From: Crossaster papposus
Lineage: Eukaryota; Echinodermata; Asteroidea; Velatida; Solasteridae
Direction: 5' to 3'
DNA: 64,000 nt
Assembly: GCA_037893245.1 (NCBI GenBank)
Contig: JBAIAA010001153.1
Span: 310,001-374,000 of the forward strand
Below, one piece after another: positions 1-12,395 of this stretch (position 1 is its first letter; each line of letters begins with the position of its first letter). A program made the position numbers and the translations under genes. Under the pieces are notes generated by a model that worked only from the letters and a program-made list of their open reading frames with translations, made no database searches and had not been told where the DNA came from.

Positions 1-50
1 GAATCGCTTTTTTCACCGCATCTTTTCTGAACTTAAAGAGTGTTACCGTC

Positions 51-492
51 AGGGGCCTATTTCATAAAACATGTAAGCACCTTAACACAAACAAAGTTTT
101 GCTTAGTAAAAAAAACAGGTTTTCAGCCAAAACTTAATACAAGTGCTTTTAATAGCCAAAAAGACAGCTGAATACCAGTCACAAACAATCATAAACATCA
201 ACTGAAAATTTGGTTTGTAATCCTGTTTTGAATGTAACCCTGTCAACCATTGTTGGTGTTTTTTCTATATGTTGTGTTGTGTATTTGTTTGTCTGTTTTC
301 CACTAGTTCATGTTTTTTTGCTTTTCTAGTCGCAATTTTCTAAATTTTTATATTTATGTGTAAATTTTTATATTTTGATGTGTATTACAGTACTGTGTTT
401 AATTTAATTTTGTTATTGAAATGTAAAATGAAATGTAAAATGAAATGTAATTCAGCCTATGGCTGCGAGGTTTCTTTTAAAATAAACCATTT

Positions 493-526
<34 letters not shown>

Positions 527-586
527 GTTAGAATGTCCATGCTTAGCCATTTTTTGGTGCTTAGCAGCTTTATGAGTTTGGCCCTG
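51..586. mobile_element. MITE with GGGGCC-type ends, split by a LINE 3' end
   Basis: The left end reads GGGGCCTATTTCATAAA followed by GTAAGCACC. The right end, from about 545, reads GGTGCTTAGCAGC then TATGAGTTTGGCCC, so the ends are imperfect inverted repeats. The same family is intact at 10022-10237. The interior between about 215 and 526 does not belong to the family and looks like an inserted LINE 3' UTR. No coding capacity is visible. The superfamily is not assigned because no clear target duplication could be read. Confidence 0.6.
215..526 (+). mobile_element. LINE 3' UTR remnant with (TAA)n tail
   Basis: An AT-rich stretch ends with AATAAA at 481-486 and then about eleven TAA/ATA units at 493-526. 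A polyadenylation-like signal followed by a short tandem tail is typical of CR1/L2-like and RTE-like LINE 3' ends. A triplicated AAATGTAAAATG motif lies at 418-450. No reverse transcriptase coding remains. It sits between the two halves of the MITE at 51-586, so it inserted after that MITE. The 5' boundary is approximate. The alternative is an ordinary microsatellite next to a cryptic polyA signal. Confidence 0.5.
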
Positions 587-924
587 CATGATTGGATGCA
601 GGGCAATCCTAACCTTTGGTCTCTGTCGACCGAGGCATGGCAATTCCAGGATGGATATTAAAGATTCCAAATTGTTGGCGGTCTGTTGAATACAAGGTGC
701 GATAAGGGTTGTTTTGATGAAAATGTCCTAAGCATGGATTTATTGCTTTCTGCCAGGACATAAATCGAATGGAAGCACAGTGATGATAAAGCAAAACAAA
801 TGTTTCGCAATTTTCTACTTAAAATTTTTAATAAGATTTTGTTTTCCCACTGCAAAATAAAGCCATTCGTGTTTGATACCTACACAACATTTGCAAACAC
901 CCAAAAGAAAAAACTATAAAAATG
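587..924. other. Unannotated intergenic stretch
   Basis: AT-rich sequence with only short chance reading frames on the minus strand. I see no recognisable repeat end, RNA gene or protein motif. Confidence 0.4.
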
Positions 925-927
925 TTA

Positions 928-1693
928 AGCCCCTGTCACACTTGTCCAAATCGTCACTCCGTTCATGTTCCGAGTAAAAAATGTTGGATTCGGTGTTTAA
1001 TCGGTTAAACTGAACTCAAACGGATTTTTCTCGGTTTCTCTCGGTTTTCCAACGCTATATACTCGTGTACGTTCGGTGATGCACTGAGGAACTCGGAGAA
1101 ATCATTGAACCTGTTTAATAATTTATCTGAATTGTCGCGGCAACCTCAATACGGACGGTATCCGAAATAAACACACGAAATATGCACGGAATACACACAT
1201 TACTCATTCGTTGCCATTCGTTGCAATGCGGAATAGGTACGGAAGAGTACGGAACAGGCCTCCGATTCCGATCGATAACCGTATGTATTCAGAGTTCATT
1301 CCAAACCCACACCATTGTAATGCCGATTATTGATGTCACTAAATCCGATGTAATTCCGCATATTAAACAAACATATACCATATATATAACGATCATATAA
1401 CGAATAAATTCCGGTTCAGCTAGAGATCCAAAGACGGCAAAATTGCTATAAAAGCGCTCGGTCTTGAGATCAATGAATTTTTCAAAGTTTGGCATGTCCG
1501 GTGATGATCGGAGAGGTTCTGAATATAGACGGATTGCAATCGGAATAGCAACTTATTAGATCCGGAATAAGACCGGATTATGATCGGTGTATTTTCATTT
1601 CTGGCTGGTTTGTTTACATTTCTCTCCGAATTAATAATATTTCAGATCGGTTTATGAACGGAATTATAGATTCGGACAAATGTGACAGGGGCT
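928..1693. mobile_element. Non-autonomous PIF/Harbinger-like TIR element (TTA duplication)
   Basis: The left end is AGCCCCTGTCACACTTGTCC. The right end is its near-perfect inverse, GGACAAATGTGACAGGGGCT. Both sides are flanked by TTA (925-927 and 1694-1696), the 3-bp TWA duplication expected of PIF/Harbinger elements. The 766-bp interior has no transposase and is unusually rich in short CGGAAT, CCGAT and TTCCG words on both strands, suggesting subterminal binding-site repeats. Superfamily assignment rests on the duplication length only. Confidence 0.7.
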
Positions 1694-1941
1694 TTAGGGA
1701 ATACCTTACTTGACTCTCAGTAAATAATAATCTTAAACATCATGTGAAATCACAGCATCTGGTGTGCTGTCATTTTCAAGAAAAGTAAAAACTTTCTATT
1801 TGCAATGTTAAAAGAAAATAATTAACTGGGTTTAGGAGCTGGATTAGAAATTTGATTAAAACAGGTGCAATCTACATTGTAAAAACATTGTAACCTTGAA
1901 AAAACCTTATTGATTTTAGCACAGCCCAGTGATTTTAGTTA

Positions 1942-2195
1942 GTGTGGCCCAGTGGTTAGGGTTCGTGATTCATGATCGAAGGGTCAAACATTCAAATCCA
2001 GCTGCTGGTCATGTATTGTGTCCTTGGGCAAGCTAATTCACCCCCACTTGCCTCTCTCCACCCAGGAGGATAAAATAATAGGTTCTAACATTAGTTTGTG
2101 AGTAGCCTGCAATGGAATACCTTAGCATCCCATCCAGGGGGAATAGAAATATTCTCAGTTGTTCATGCTACTGAAACCAGAGTTAAACACCCCCC
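1942..2195 (+). mobile_element. tRNA-derived SINE
   Basis: An RNA polymerase III A-box-like TGGCCCAGTGG is at 1945-1955. A B-box-like segment ending TTCAAATCC is at 1991-1999. These are spaced as in a tRNA head and followed by a body reading CTTGGGCAAGC and CACTTGCCTCTCTCC, a body type I associate with marine-invertebrate SINEs. The head is diverged in its anticodon arm, so this is not a functional tRNA gene. The 3' end is uncertain. Confidence 0.65.
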
Positions 2196-3581
2196 TGATG
2201 AGCCATATTGACCCTGGACAGAATGCTTCCTTTTTTGCTCTGATATTGATTTTATTGAGTCTGAAACGCAGAAATAAGCAACCACTAAAGAAATGTCTAT
2301 AATAATTACTAAATGGCAGAAAACATGTTGGCTCTTTCACAGTCAATTAGCGTATAAAAAAAAAACACTTCCCATTAAAAACAATATTTCCTAAGGGTCC
2401 ACCCCTAAGCTTCATTCAGCACTACAAATGTAACAGCCCAAATTGCAGCTCACAGCCAGTGAGAGCACGCCTCTTTGGATATATGCAAATCATAATGGAG
2501 TGTTCCATTTCACAATGGGGAACGCCCACCAGTACTTGATTGGTTCACGGCATTGGCAGATGGAACAAACACCTACTGGTCCGATGCCTGTCAGAGACTT
2601 CACCAGATGCAATCGGAATTTCCAGTCATCCGATATTTGTCGGGAGATTGGGGTTAAATATCGCCGGGTTTCGTAGGTAAATATCAAGACTGCTTCGCGG
2701 TCACTTCTTAAGTGGTTTCAGCTCAACAGCGCTGTTATGTGTTTGGATGTAATTACTGTAATTCTGACCGCTTCTGTGGATTACTATTTAGGAGAGTTCT
2801 CTGAGGCAACCAGATATTGGCAATTCAACCACTGAACATCAAAATTCTACACCTCAACAAATGTAAGTTTGCCATATTGGAACAAAATTCTAGAATAAAA
2901 AACTTGTTATCAATCATCATTTTCTTCATTTTCAGTCTTTTTTGCTGTTCTTTTTTATCACATTAATCTACAATTTTATTAATGCCCAGAGTCTTTTCTA
3001 ATTTAACTATTTAAAGTGTTGGTGTTGTGGGGAGGAATTAGTGGTGGGATTAAAAACCAATTTGTTTTAATATTTGGTTTCGATTTTAGAAATCGAATAT
3101 TTGAAACAACCTAAACCAAATTTTGCCTTCTATTTTGTTGGTAATACACCTTAAAGACAACTGCAACATCTCCCAATTTGCTGCATGAGTTCATGATCTG
3201 ATTAGTTTCTTTAGCCTGCCTATCTGACTTTAATATCAGAGAGTTCCCATCCATTTTCCCCCACATTACAGCTCTGATGTGTTTTTGTAAAGACCCAGTG
3301 GTCACTGAATCCTGCAAACTATATCTAGGCATTTTGAGGGCATGACATGCGGCACCTCACTCTGAGTTGGATGAGAACTTTTAAATCAAATAATCGTTTG
3401 AAAACAAAACCTGTTTTTTGAAAAAATCATACTTTTCCCACCACTAGGAGGAATACACTATGCTACCGTGTTAAAAACAAAATAAAACCTTAACATCAAA
3501 ACTGTGTACTCCGACTGCTTATTTCAGGAACCGTAACAAATTTTAAAAATTACTTCCCCCCCCCCCACCCCCCCCCCCCCC

Positions 3582-3613
<32 letters not shown>

Positions 3614-4946
3614 TTTTGGGTTTACGAGCATTTTAAAATTGCAAATCTATAATAGCTCGCACTATATAAATACTTGTTTCCAGCATCGACGCACCAATAT
3701 GGTAGGTTATTGTATTATAAAAATCTATTAATTTGTATAGCGCAAATTCTAAACAAAATGTATATTCAAATGCGCTTTAACAACAATACAAAATAAGAAA
3801 AATTTAAAAAAGTAAAAACTATCAGATCTAGTATTTAGTGCACTGAAATAGTTATTAAAAATGTAAATTATAAAAAACATTTAAAAAGAAGTTACAGAGA
3901 CAATAATGCGATTCATAAAAAAATCAGTCAGAAAGACAATTACAAAATACAGACAAAAGTTACACACAAATTACATGTAACACACACGAGCCCTCACAGG
4001 GCTTTACCTTACATACGCACTGTGGACATTCCTTTGTATTCGTGTAGTTAACAAACTTTGACTAAATACTCATTTTTCTCGCTTCCCCAAAACAAATTTA
4101 CCCTCAAATTAGGATTATGGGCCTCTCAGCTGTCCCTTCTATCTTTTCTATATATAACCCTAACCCGTTTTTCCTCTAGCGCTCTTTTTCGGAAACTGAA
4201 AAACGGATTGTGGACGTGTGCAAGTCCACACACCGTAACCTCTTCCCGCATCGTGTGGACCTATATTGTTCGGAGGTCCACAGTGCGTATGCAAGACTAA
4301 CTCACAACACCCACTGTTGTACTAAAGTATCATTAAAAAAAAAATTGAAACATGCCTTTTTATCAGTGCTTTAAAATTGGCCACACTGATCGCTCTTCTA
4401 ATCTGTATAGGAAAAGCGAATTCCAGAGTTTAGGAGCACTTTACAAAGGCCCGATCCACTTTGATACAGTCTACATGTCACGACTCAACCACATAAGTAG
4501 CCATGTCCTTTGCAATTCAGCTTCTCAGCTGTGAGTAAGAATGATTAGCCCCCAAATTATTATTGAGATGATACAGGTTGAAAAAAAGTGGTGTCAGGAT
4601 GCAACATTCTTTCCAAATATTCCTTGAAGCCCCCTTCTTTCTGGACTTCTGTTTATTTGTAGGGTAAACTAAATTCAAGCAGGAGTGATTTAATTATATG
4701 CTACACCTGGCCTGCGCATGTAAAAAAAGTAAACAGCGTGAATGGCTGTCCCCTTGATGATTTAGGTTACATCACCGGGGTAGGTTCAGTCAATCTGGCT
4801 CAGTTTCTAGCAGCTGGGCGTAAAATTACCGATTGCGACTGTTGCAACTAACTGTAACTGAAGTGTTAACAGTTAAAGACTGGTCAACAATCCCCATCAA
4901 CTTTGTAATAATGGTGTTTATCATCGGTGTTTCTCGACGCTGCATA
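2196..4946. other. Intergenic region without supported genes
   Basis: No conserved protein motif or RNA gene is visible. All reading frames are short and lack family features. The only notable structure is a homopolymer block at 3556-3609. Sequence around 3770-3990 is A-rich with no TIRs that I can see. Confidence 0.4.
3556..3609. repeat. Poly-C/poly-A homopolymer block
   Basis: A run of about 26 C with a single A is followed directly by about 28 A. It may be a retroposed tail or simple-sequence expansion. Exact lengths are assembly-sensitive. Confidence 0.8.
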
Positions 4947-5300
4947 TTTAAAGGTAGGATACACCATTTGCAGATATCGAAAATATTTAACGAATTATTA
5001 AGAAATATCTTACTTTATTTGAAAGTAAAGAATGATTCTAGGCATCCAGCAAAATGATTGCGCTAGATATCCTGTAATTATTCCGAAAAAAATAGAATTT
5101 TATAAAACAAAATTAGCTATCGCCGTCTGGTGCTGACGCCGGTTAAAAACAAACGCTGTTTGTCGTGCTATTTTCTTATCATCTATGATTATAAAACTTT
5201 GGACAGGTCAGTTAAACGATATTTACTATAAAATACAACCCCCCAAATCCACCCATTCATGATAATTCAAGCAATTACCAATGGTGTATCTTACCTTTAA
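4947..5300. mobile_element. MITE-B copy 1 (TTAA-flanked)
   Basis: Starts TTTAAAGGTAGGATACACC and ends GGTGTATCTTACCTTTAA, giving TIRs of about 20 bp flanked by TTAA. The interior word order (TTGCAGATATCG, ATTATTAAGAAATATCTTAC, GGCATCCAGCAAAATGATTG) recurs in the other MITE-B copies. It is non-coding. TTAA at both ends suggests a piggyBac-type target, although TTAA could also be part of the element itself. Confidence 0.8.
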
Positions 5301-6639
5301 GTACTTTGGGATGATTTTTTTTATCAGGCATATATATGTGCATAACTACCGATGAAATAAAAAAAAGGAGGATAAGAAAAAAAGAAAAGATTATATTTCT
5401 TATACCTTTGTACACAGAAAGTGAAGAGAAAAAATGGAAAATCAAGACCAAAACAGGAAATCAGCTTAAAATAGAAATTTTCACATGCCTGAAAAATGTA
5501 CCTTCTTGCAAGTCTGTTTTAAATACATCCCAAGTGTACAACATGTATGCATTTGTCACTTTTATATTCCAAAGAGAACACTCTAGATTTTATGAAAAAT
5601 GAAGACTGTTGCAATGTGCTTCCAGATTGGATTGAATTAAAATATTTAAAAAAATATGAGAGCACCTATGTACGTACATGTAATATTGATGCTAAAAGTC
5701 CTGTCTTTGTCAATCACAAAATGAAGAAGACAGAACAACGCTCATTAGCAAACATTGTGAACAATTGTGGTGACTATGCAAACAAACCATTCAAGCATGT
5801 CGCACTGGTCTGGCAATCAATTAGCACAGTCTTTTCTTTGAGTCTCTGTACTGAGCTACCCTACCACGACTCAACCTGTCCGCCAACCGTGCACCCTTGC
5901 ACTTTAGGTACATGTACATGTAATTAGTAGTAATACATGTACTACACAAGTAACAATGGATTTAGTGCCAAGTAACAATGGATTTTCTTGTTAGATGTTC
6001 ACATTAAAAAACATACTTATTTGTTTGTTTGTTTGTTTGTTTGTGTTTGTTTGTGTGTTTTTGGTTGGTTTTTTTTTGGGGGGGGGTGGGTTGAGAAAGC
6101 AAAGCTACAATGCATGATATCAGGCCCAGCCCTAACAAGTGTGCAGTGTATAATACATACTGACGTGTGACCTTTCATGTATCAAATAGGTGAAAGTTTT
6201 ATAATTTGAACTCAAATAGTCAAGTCGCATACAAGCGCTGAAATGACGCAAACGATATGGCAACGCCAGTGAAAGTACTGGCAAAGCCAGCAATATTGGT
6301 GAAAAACGCATATTGAACCTATTATTACTGGTCGTTGTTTGCGTAGGGGCGCCACACTGCCAATTGTCCCCCTCTCCCTAGAGCCATTTCAAAATGTCAT
6401 TATTCCAGACGACTTAGGACACTATCCACTCAAGAGGAATTTCTGTTCAAAACAAGGTATCAATATCAGACAAATTGAGGACTACTTGTACAATATACCT
6501 CTGAATTCCTTTTCCCAACAAAATACTAGTTACTCTTCAGGTACTATTTTTTTTTTTACACCAAAGAATAAATTTTGTTTTTCAATGCTCTATTTTTCAG
6601 CATATCTTTTAATAGGACATTGAACAAAAACATCCTCCC
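5301..6639. other. Intergenic region with weak ORFs and a TTTG microsatellite
   Basis: Two overlapping plus-strand frames (5336-5602, 88 codons, and 5547-5927, 126 codons) have no recognisable domain, signal peptide or homologue. Their composition is lysine-rich and AT-driven, so I do not call them genes. A TTTG/TTTGTG microsatellite runs about 6018-6060, followed by T and G homopolymers to about 6090. A short direct duplication of AAGTAACAATGGATTT occurs at about 5949 and 5971. Confidence 0.4.
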
Positions 6640-6852
6640 TTGTTTACAAATACACACAAAGTTTAAAACGGATAACGAATAAACATGTCACGAGCAAGGC
6701 CGGAAATATCTGTTAGCGAGCAAGGCTAGAAATATCAGGGTGTACTACCCACAGATGCCGGCCGGAACCTGTCTCTGATCGAGGTTCGTGAAAAAGAGTC
6801 CTGCGCCTGGGCCCAGTCAATGTCAAAATAATCCTGGCACGAACTGTTTAAA
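6640..6852. mobile_element. MITE-A copy 1 (diverged left end)
   Basis: The interior carries the MITE-A signature: GAGCAAGGCCGGAAATATC twice, GTGTACTACCCACAGATGCCG, GATCGAGGTTCGTGAAAA and GTCAATGTCAAAATAATCC. The right end CCTGGCACGAACTGTTTAA is a decayed form of the family end. The left TIR is no longer recognisable, so this start is approximate. Confidence 0.7.
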
Positions 6853-7688
6853 GATTGTTAATCTTGTGTAACTTTCCCAGAGCCACTCGCTCACCACACA
6901 GACCATTTATGCCGCCATCTGGTCGCCATGTTCGTTTATATTAGCCTCGCTTTGATTTTCAAGCCTAATGATCCCAAATCCTCCAAATTAAAAATGATTT
7001 TTCACACCCCCAAGACTTTTGCATTGCTTAAAATAATATATAAAAACAAATTTTGTTTTTTAGGGTGAAACTTTAAAATAGCACAGGGAAACAACTTAAT
7101 TTATTTCTGTACCTCTGAGTTTTCCAACAACAATGCTTCAAATAATGAATGTTTGTAATTAATTAACATTTGCCTTCCATACAACTTTTTAAAATTTGTA
7201 CTAAAGATGAGATTGAGTGTTTACTTTGTAATTCAAGGCATCATCCATCCATAAGATTTTGTCAGACATGTACATCTTGAATGTCAAAAAAAGGAAGAAT
7301 AATTCATTGATAAAAACAGCAGCAGACCGAGTAGCAGTAGGAGGCCAATTAAGCGTGGGTTTTGTAATTGCAAAACAAATGTTGAGGAAATGACAACGAA
7401 CAATTACAGCAGCTCATCAACTCAGAGTCAAAATCAACAAAATGTCCACGACCACTAGGCCATGCTTTGGCAAGCCCAACCAAGAACTATTTCAGTTGTT
7501 GGTTATTGGTTGAGCGTTTTAGCAACTTCGGTTGTGCTGTGATCTTTTGACTGTTCCGACCAAAGTTGAACTGAGGATCGGGGTTGATTGGCACTCAAAA
7601 TTGAACATGACGAAAATTTTACGAACCTTTTTAAAAATTAGTTTTTCTTTAGCTTTTTTTTTTTTAGTTGTTGAGTTGTATTTTAAAA

Positions 7689-7963
7689 ATGTGACCCAGC
7701 ACATCAAAATCAGGAATAAGTCGAAAAATTACCTTTTGAGATACATGTACATGTAAGTACATGGAAAAAAAGAAAATTTTCATAAGCTTTCTATTAATAC
7801 CGATCACAAGCATGCAGCTCAGACGTTATTGGCTATAAGCTACATGCTTGTGTTGGGAATCATTAGAAAGCTTATAAAATGTCCAATCTTACAATGCATG
7901 TACATGTAACTGGAAAAAAAAAATCTGACTTTTTTCTGTTTTTGATGAACTTGGTCACAAATA
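7689..7963. mobile_element. TGTGACC-ended MITE, foldback type, copy 1
   Basis: The left end ATGTGACCCAGCACATCAAAA pairs with the right end TTTTGATGAACTTGGTCACA. The interior is also an inverted repeat: AAGCTTTCTATTAATACCG near 7785 pairs with the segment ending TCATTAGAAAGCTT near 7873. Terminal TGTGACC is shared with the elements at 19897-20314 and 55451-56078. It is non-coding. Confidence 0.6.
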
Positions 7964-8310
7964 TACTATATTGACAATTATAGTCGTGCAAATAGGGTAT
8001 AATGAATCAATGTATCACAACTTTAAACTCATTAAAACAAAAAAGAGAAATCTGTTTCTTGTAACGTTTGGCCTAACATGTGTGACAAACAACTTTCGGT
8101 CTTGAGTTGAACAACATTGTTTCTGGTCACAGTTATGACGTCAGAAATAGCTCTTAGTTGAGGATGGCCAAAATACTAACCTGAAAACACATCGTACTTA
8201 TTCCCAATAGAGGTAAAAAAACAACTACTGGCCGCCGGAAAATTTAGGCTAGGTTATTGGATTCAACATTTAAATGTATGTATACACTCCCACACAAGTA
8301 TATAGGGAAT

Positions 8311-8612
8311 TTAAAGGTAGGATACACCATTGGTAAATGCTTGAATTATCATGAATGGGTGGATTTGGGGGGTTGTGTTTTATAGTAAATATTGTTTAAC
8401 TAACTTGTCCGAAGTTAAGCACGAAAAACAGCATTTGTTTTCAACCGGCGTCGAACAGTTATTCTTATGTTATTTGTGTTATTTTCGCGAGCGCAATCAT
8501 TTTGCAGGATACCTAGAATCATTATTTACTTTCAGATGAGTAAGATATTTCTTAATAATTCGGTAGTAATTTTTTTCGATATATATATGCAAATGGTGTA
8601 TCATACCTTTAA
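8311..8612. mobile_element. MITE-B copy 2
   Basis: Starts TTAAAGGTAGGATACACCATTGG and ends AAATGGTGTATCATACCTTTAA (TIRs). It runs in the opposite internal orientation to copy 1, with GAATTATCATGAATGGGTGG at its left. TTAA is present at both ends. The 62-codon frame inside it is a by-product of the repeat. Confidence 0.8.
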
Positions 8613-9255
8613 TACTATGGTGTCTTTTCTTATGATCATATAGTACATGTCACAGCAGGCATGTCAGAGAATACGCCGCCGCTGCGTGTTTGGCCATACT
8701 GAGACAATGCAGATTTAAGTGAGATGATGGCGCCACCAACACGACAACCTAATTCGCATCAAGGATCACGCAAAGATTGACAGGGTATAGAATTACAGTA
8801 TAGGGCCAGGGATCAATTTGTTAATACAGTTTCTGTGGTTTTGTTTAACCTTTTCCTCACCAATGTCGAGTTGTACTTCAACAATTTTGAGCATAGTGTT
8901 TGGAAAAACATGGTAAGAAAAGGGCTAATTGGATTTTTTTGCAATTTGTTTATTTTTCTCATTTTGTGAGAGATAAGGCGGGGTTTGGTTGGAATGTGGT
9001 TTGGGAGGTAAATAAAAGGTACGGATAGGTATCGCATGACATTGTGTGGCTGTAATCAGTTGAACAAGAACATGTCCCAAAATGCTGATTTTAGGCACGA
9101 TTCCAAATACAATTCAGCATTTTTTGGATTGAAATTGATATCTTAGAATTGTGTTCTCAGAATATACAGGCACAGCATTCACACAATATTTAAGATAAAC
9201 TTCATCAAGTTAGTTTTAAAAAAAATGATAAACACACAAATTGTTTATTCTACCT

Positions 9256-9604
9256 TTAAAGGTAGTATACACCATTTGCAGATATCGAAAAATTTTACCA
9301 CCGAATTATTAAGAAATATCTTACTCATATGAAAGTAAATACTGATTCGAGGCATCCAGCAAAATGATTGCGCTAGATATCCTGTAAATATTCAGAAAAA
9401 TTGATTTTTATAAAAAAAAAATGTAGATCCCCGGACGGCGATCACGAAAAAACACAAATAACATAAGAATAACTGCTCGACGTCGGTTGAAAACAAACGC
9501 TGTTTTTGTGTGCTTATTTACGATATTTACTACAAAATACAACCCCCCAAATCTACTCATTCATGATAATTCAAGCAATTACCTATGGTGTATACTACCT
9601 TTAA
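9256..9604. mobile_element. MITE-B copy 3
   Basis: Starts TTAAAGGTAGTATACACC, ends GGTGTATACTACCTTTAA. It is the best-preserved copy in this window. It has the same orientation as copy 1. The 5-bp flank TACCT to its left mimics the terminal sequence, so the junction reads CTACCTTTAAAGGTAG. Confidence 0.85.
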
Positions 9605-10021
9605 ACAATATAAATTGTTCCAACAAAAACACCTAATAGAGACTGACGTACAAATGTAAAGTTAATATTGCTAATTTTAAAAACCATTTTTGTCCTTCAA
9701 ACAAGTTTTAGTTTTTAGTCCTGGCCATATGTCATCATCTGTTCATCATGTCTGTTATGAGCTAGACCTGATTTACCATGTCATTCATCAGAAGTATCCC
9801 CAGCCTGGCTTGTTTTCATAAGGATGCCTGGTAATGAATTTATATGCATTGGACAGACTGGTATATGCAACACATCAACCTTCACTAGTTATGATTAATC
9901 TCAAATTGTCACGCAAATGATAGAGGCCCTGGATAATGTACATTTCATTGAGCAGTTGCTCCCAGTGGTAAATCAATTGGCTTGAGATATGAGAGACATT
10001 ATAACCATCCAACCAGGACCA

Positions 10022-10237
10022 GGGGCCAATTTCATAGAGCTGTTAAGCACAAACATTTGCTTAGCATGAAAATTCTTCCTTGTCAAAAACAGGGTTACAA
10101 ACCAAATTTTTAGGTAACATATATTGTTTCTGACTTATAGTTGGTTTTTGCTTTAAATGCACACATGGTGTTTTGGCTGGCAACCCGTTATTTTTTAGCA
10201 AGACTTTTGTGCTTAACAGCTCTATGAAATTGGCCCC
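10022..10237. mobile_element. GGGGCC-ended MITE, intact copy
   Basis: GGGGCCAATTTCATAGAGCT and its perfect inverse AGCTCTATGAAATTGGCCCC bound a 216-bp non-coding element. The inverted arms continue as GTTAAGCACAAA and TTTGTGCTTAAC, over 30 bp in all. It is the reference copy for the related ends at 51-586 and about 22810-22982. Confidence 0.85.
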
Positions 10238-10613
10238 AGACTTGTTACTGTTGATGCTCGCTCCACATATCAACTTTCGTTAACGACTTATGTCAACCTT
10301 TGAAAACAAGATCGTTGAAACGTGTGTGCATGCTCTGAATGGAACGAGCGGGTACGTGATCAAATACGGTAGTGCGGTCTCGTCTCCGTAAAAAAATCAG
10401 AAACTCAATACATGTGCAAGGAATTTTACCAAAATACACTATAGAAGTCGCATTTAAATTTCCCCTGTTTCATGCAATCTGTCCAGGGAGTGGTGAAAAT
10501 ACTGAATTTGACAATCGCAGACCGTGCATTGGCTTGTACGCTATTAAGTGGGTGTTACTATTTTCATCGCTACTTAAGAACGAGGCTAAGATGGCCGCCG
10601 AAGTGTAAACTCT

Positions 10614-10809
10614 TATAGGTTGGGGCGGACATCCGGGAACTTTCATTCTCACGCGTCATACACCGCGCCGATGAAAACAACGCACAAATGAAGTTTGCGC
10701 GTGCAGTCTTGCATGCTGCAGTGCAGTGTCGTCATGCATTGTTTCCATCGGCGCGCTTGTTGTCATCACGTGACTACCGACCTGTGACGTATGTCCGCCC
10801 CGACCTATA
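10614..10809. mobile_element. Small TIR element (TATAGGT ends)
   Basis: TATAGGTTGGGGCGGACAT at the left pairs with ATGTCCGCCCCGACCTATA at the right. The 196-bp unit is GC-rich compared with its surroundings and contains CGCGCCGATG and CATCGGCGCGC as inner inverted words. It is non-coding; the superfamily is unknown. Confidence 0.75.
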
Positions 10810-12395
10810 GATAGGTGCATTATTTCTACACAGACTGGACAGTCAGTTTTAAAATACCCTCACTAGACATTCAAACTCCTGAAATTATTTACTTTTGATT
10901 CTTATACATTGAAGGAAGTATTTAAAGATACCAGAGCATATTACACATCTCTGCAGTCTGCACATGCATTTCCCATTCTTCCACTTGAAAAAAAACCTGG
11001 TTCATAAATGTTCTTCAAGCAATAAACTTTACCAATGGTTTGACATTGACTTTTACTGTATTACCAGGGCCCAATTTCTTGGCTCTGCTAACCACAGAAT
11101 TCCACGCTTACAATCACCATTTTAACCACATAAGCAGGGGCGTCAATCCCATCTCAAATGTGGGGGGGACATTACTGAAGTCAAGAATTATTAGAGGGGT
11201 TTAGCATGCACATTGTACAAACGTCAACGCGAGTGCACAAGAGATGTTGGCACGGCCAGCATATCATGCGGCCGGCATAATGACAAGCCCAGACGGCGAG
11301 CGTCTTCCTGCGAAGACCTAAAGGGGCAATCTTGGAATCCCCAAAAATCTCATGTTTTGGATTGTTTACTTATCCTATTTCAAATGTCTGGTTAAAGGGA
11401 AACCAACCTCATGTTTTACCGTTCGAGAAAACCCTGTGGTTTACATCGGACACGATATAAGAGGGGGAACTTGAAGGGAGAACCACGTGTTTCTGGGGGC
11501 GCCATACCCAATACCTATACCCGGGGCGCAGTGGTCCCCTGACTCTAACACATACCTATTTACTCAATAACAAATTGTCAAGTCGAAAATTTAAACATTA
11601 ATAATTTGTTTAGGAATTAAAGTGCATTTAATACTAGCTTTGTAATTTTAATTCTTACTTTTCTGGTGAAAACAATTCGCAAAAAATGTTATCCCTGGAA
11701 ACTATTAGAAAACTATTTCCGCAAACGAAATGGTGCAAAGGAATTTGAATGTAGTTTAGAAACACAAGAAAACCTGGAATAATTCCCATCTACATTTTTG
11801 TTGGTGTCCTGTAAAATTAATGAGATAAGGTTTTATGCGTTTACTTTTTCAAATAAGTTACGGAGAAGTATCTTGAAAAGTATTTATCAAGTATCTTGAA
11901 AGTATTAAGCCCAGATTCAATCGGAGGTGCCGGTAGGCCTATTTGTTTTATTCCACCGTCGAATTAATTCAAATAATAAATCCCAAGTCTTTGAACTTTG
12001 ATTGACGGCTAACTGATAAGAGTAACAATTTCCACGAAGTTATTTGTTATTGTTTCAGTGTGACGGACGTGAAGAATAAAATGTTCAGTTATGGTAAAAT
12101 GAATGAACAACCACTATTAAAATGCAATTGAAATGTTCGGGCAAAGATCTCTCGCGCCGCGCATTTGATCGTCTGCTACGCGTACTTAAACCTTTGCTTT
12201 TTGTCTTCGGCTTCTGTTCGCCTGCGACTTCGGAATCAATGAGAAGTAAATAGAAGGTTCGCTAGAGTTGAACACGATCAAGCACAGCCAATGGCACACG
12301 TACTTCACTGAACTTTTGTACACACAAAACTTTCTCAAACTAGGCTACAACTTTACCAAAAACACAGATTTAAACCACAACCGAAGTCCACACAC

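Noticed and set aside
1942..2020. Functional tRNA gene
   Set aside because: A- and B-box-like words are present but the clover-leaf is broken and a SINE body follows.
5336..5927. Two overlapping ORFs of 88 and 126 codons
   Set aside because: No recognisable domain, signal or homologue. Composition follows local AT richness.
6600..6660. Left TIR of MITE-A copy 1
   Set aside because: No sequence close to CCAGTTCG could be found, so the boundary was left approximate and not forced.
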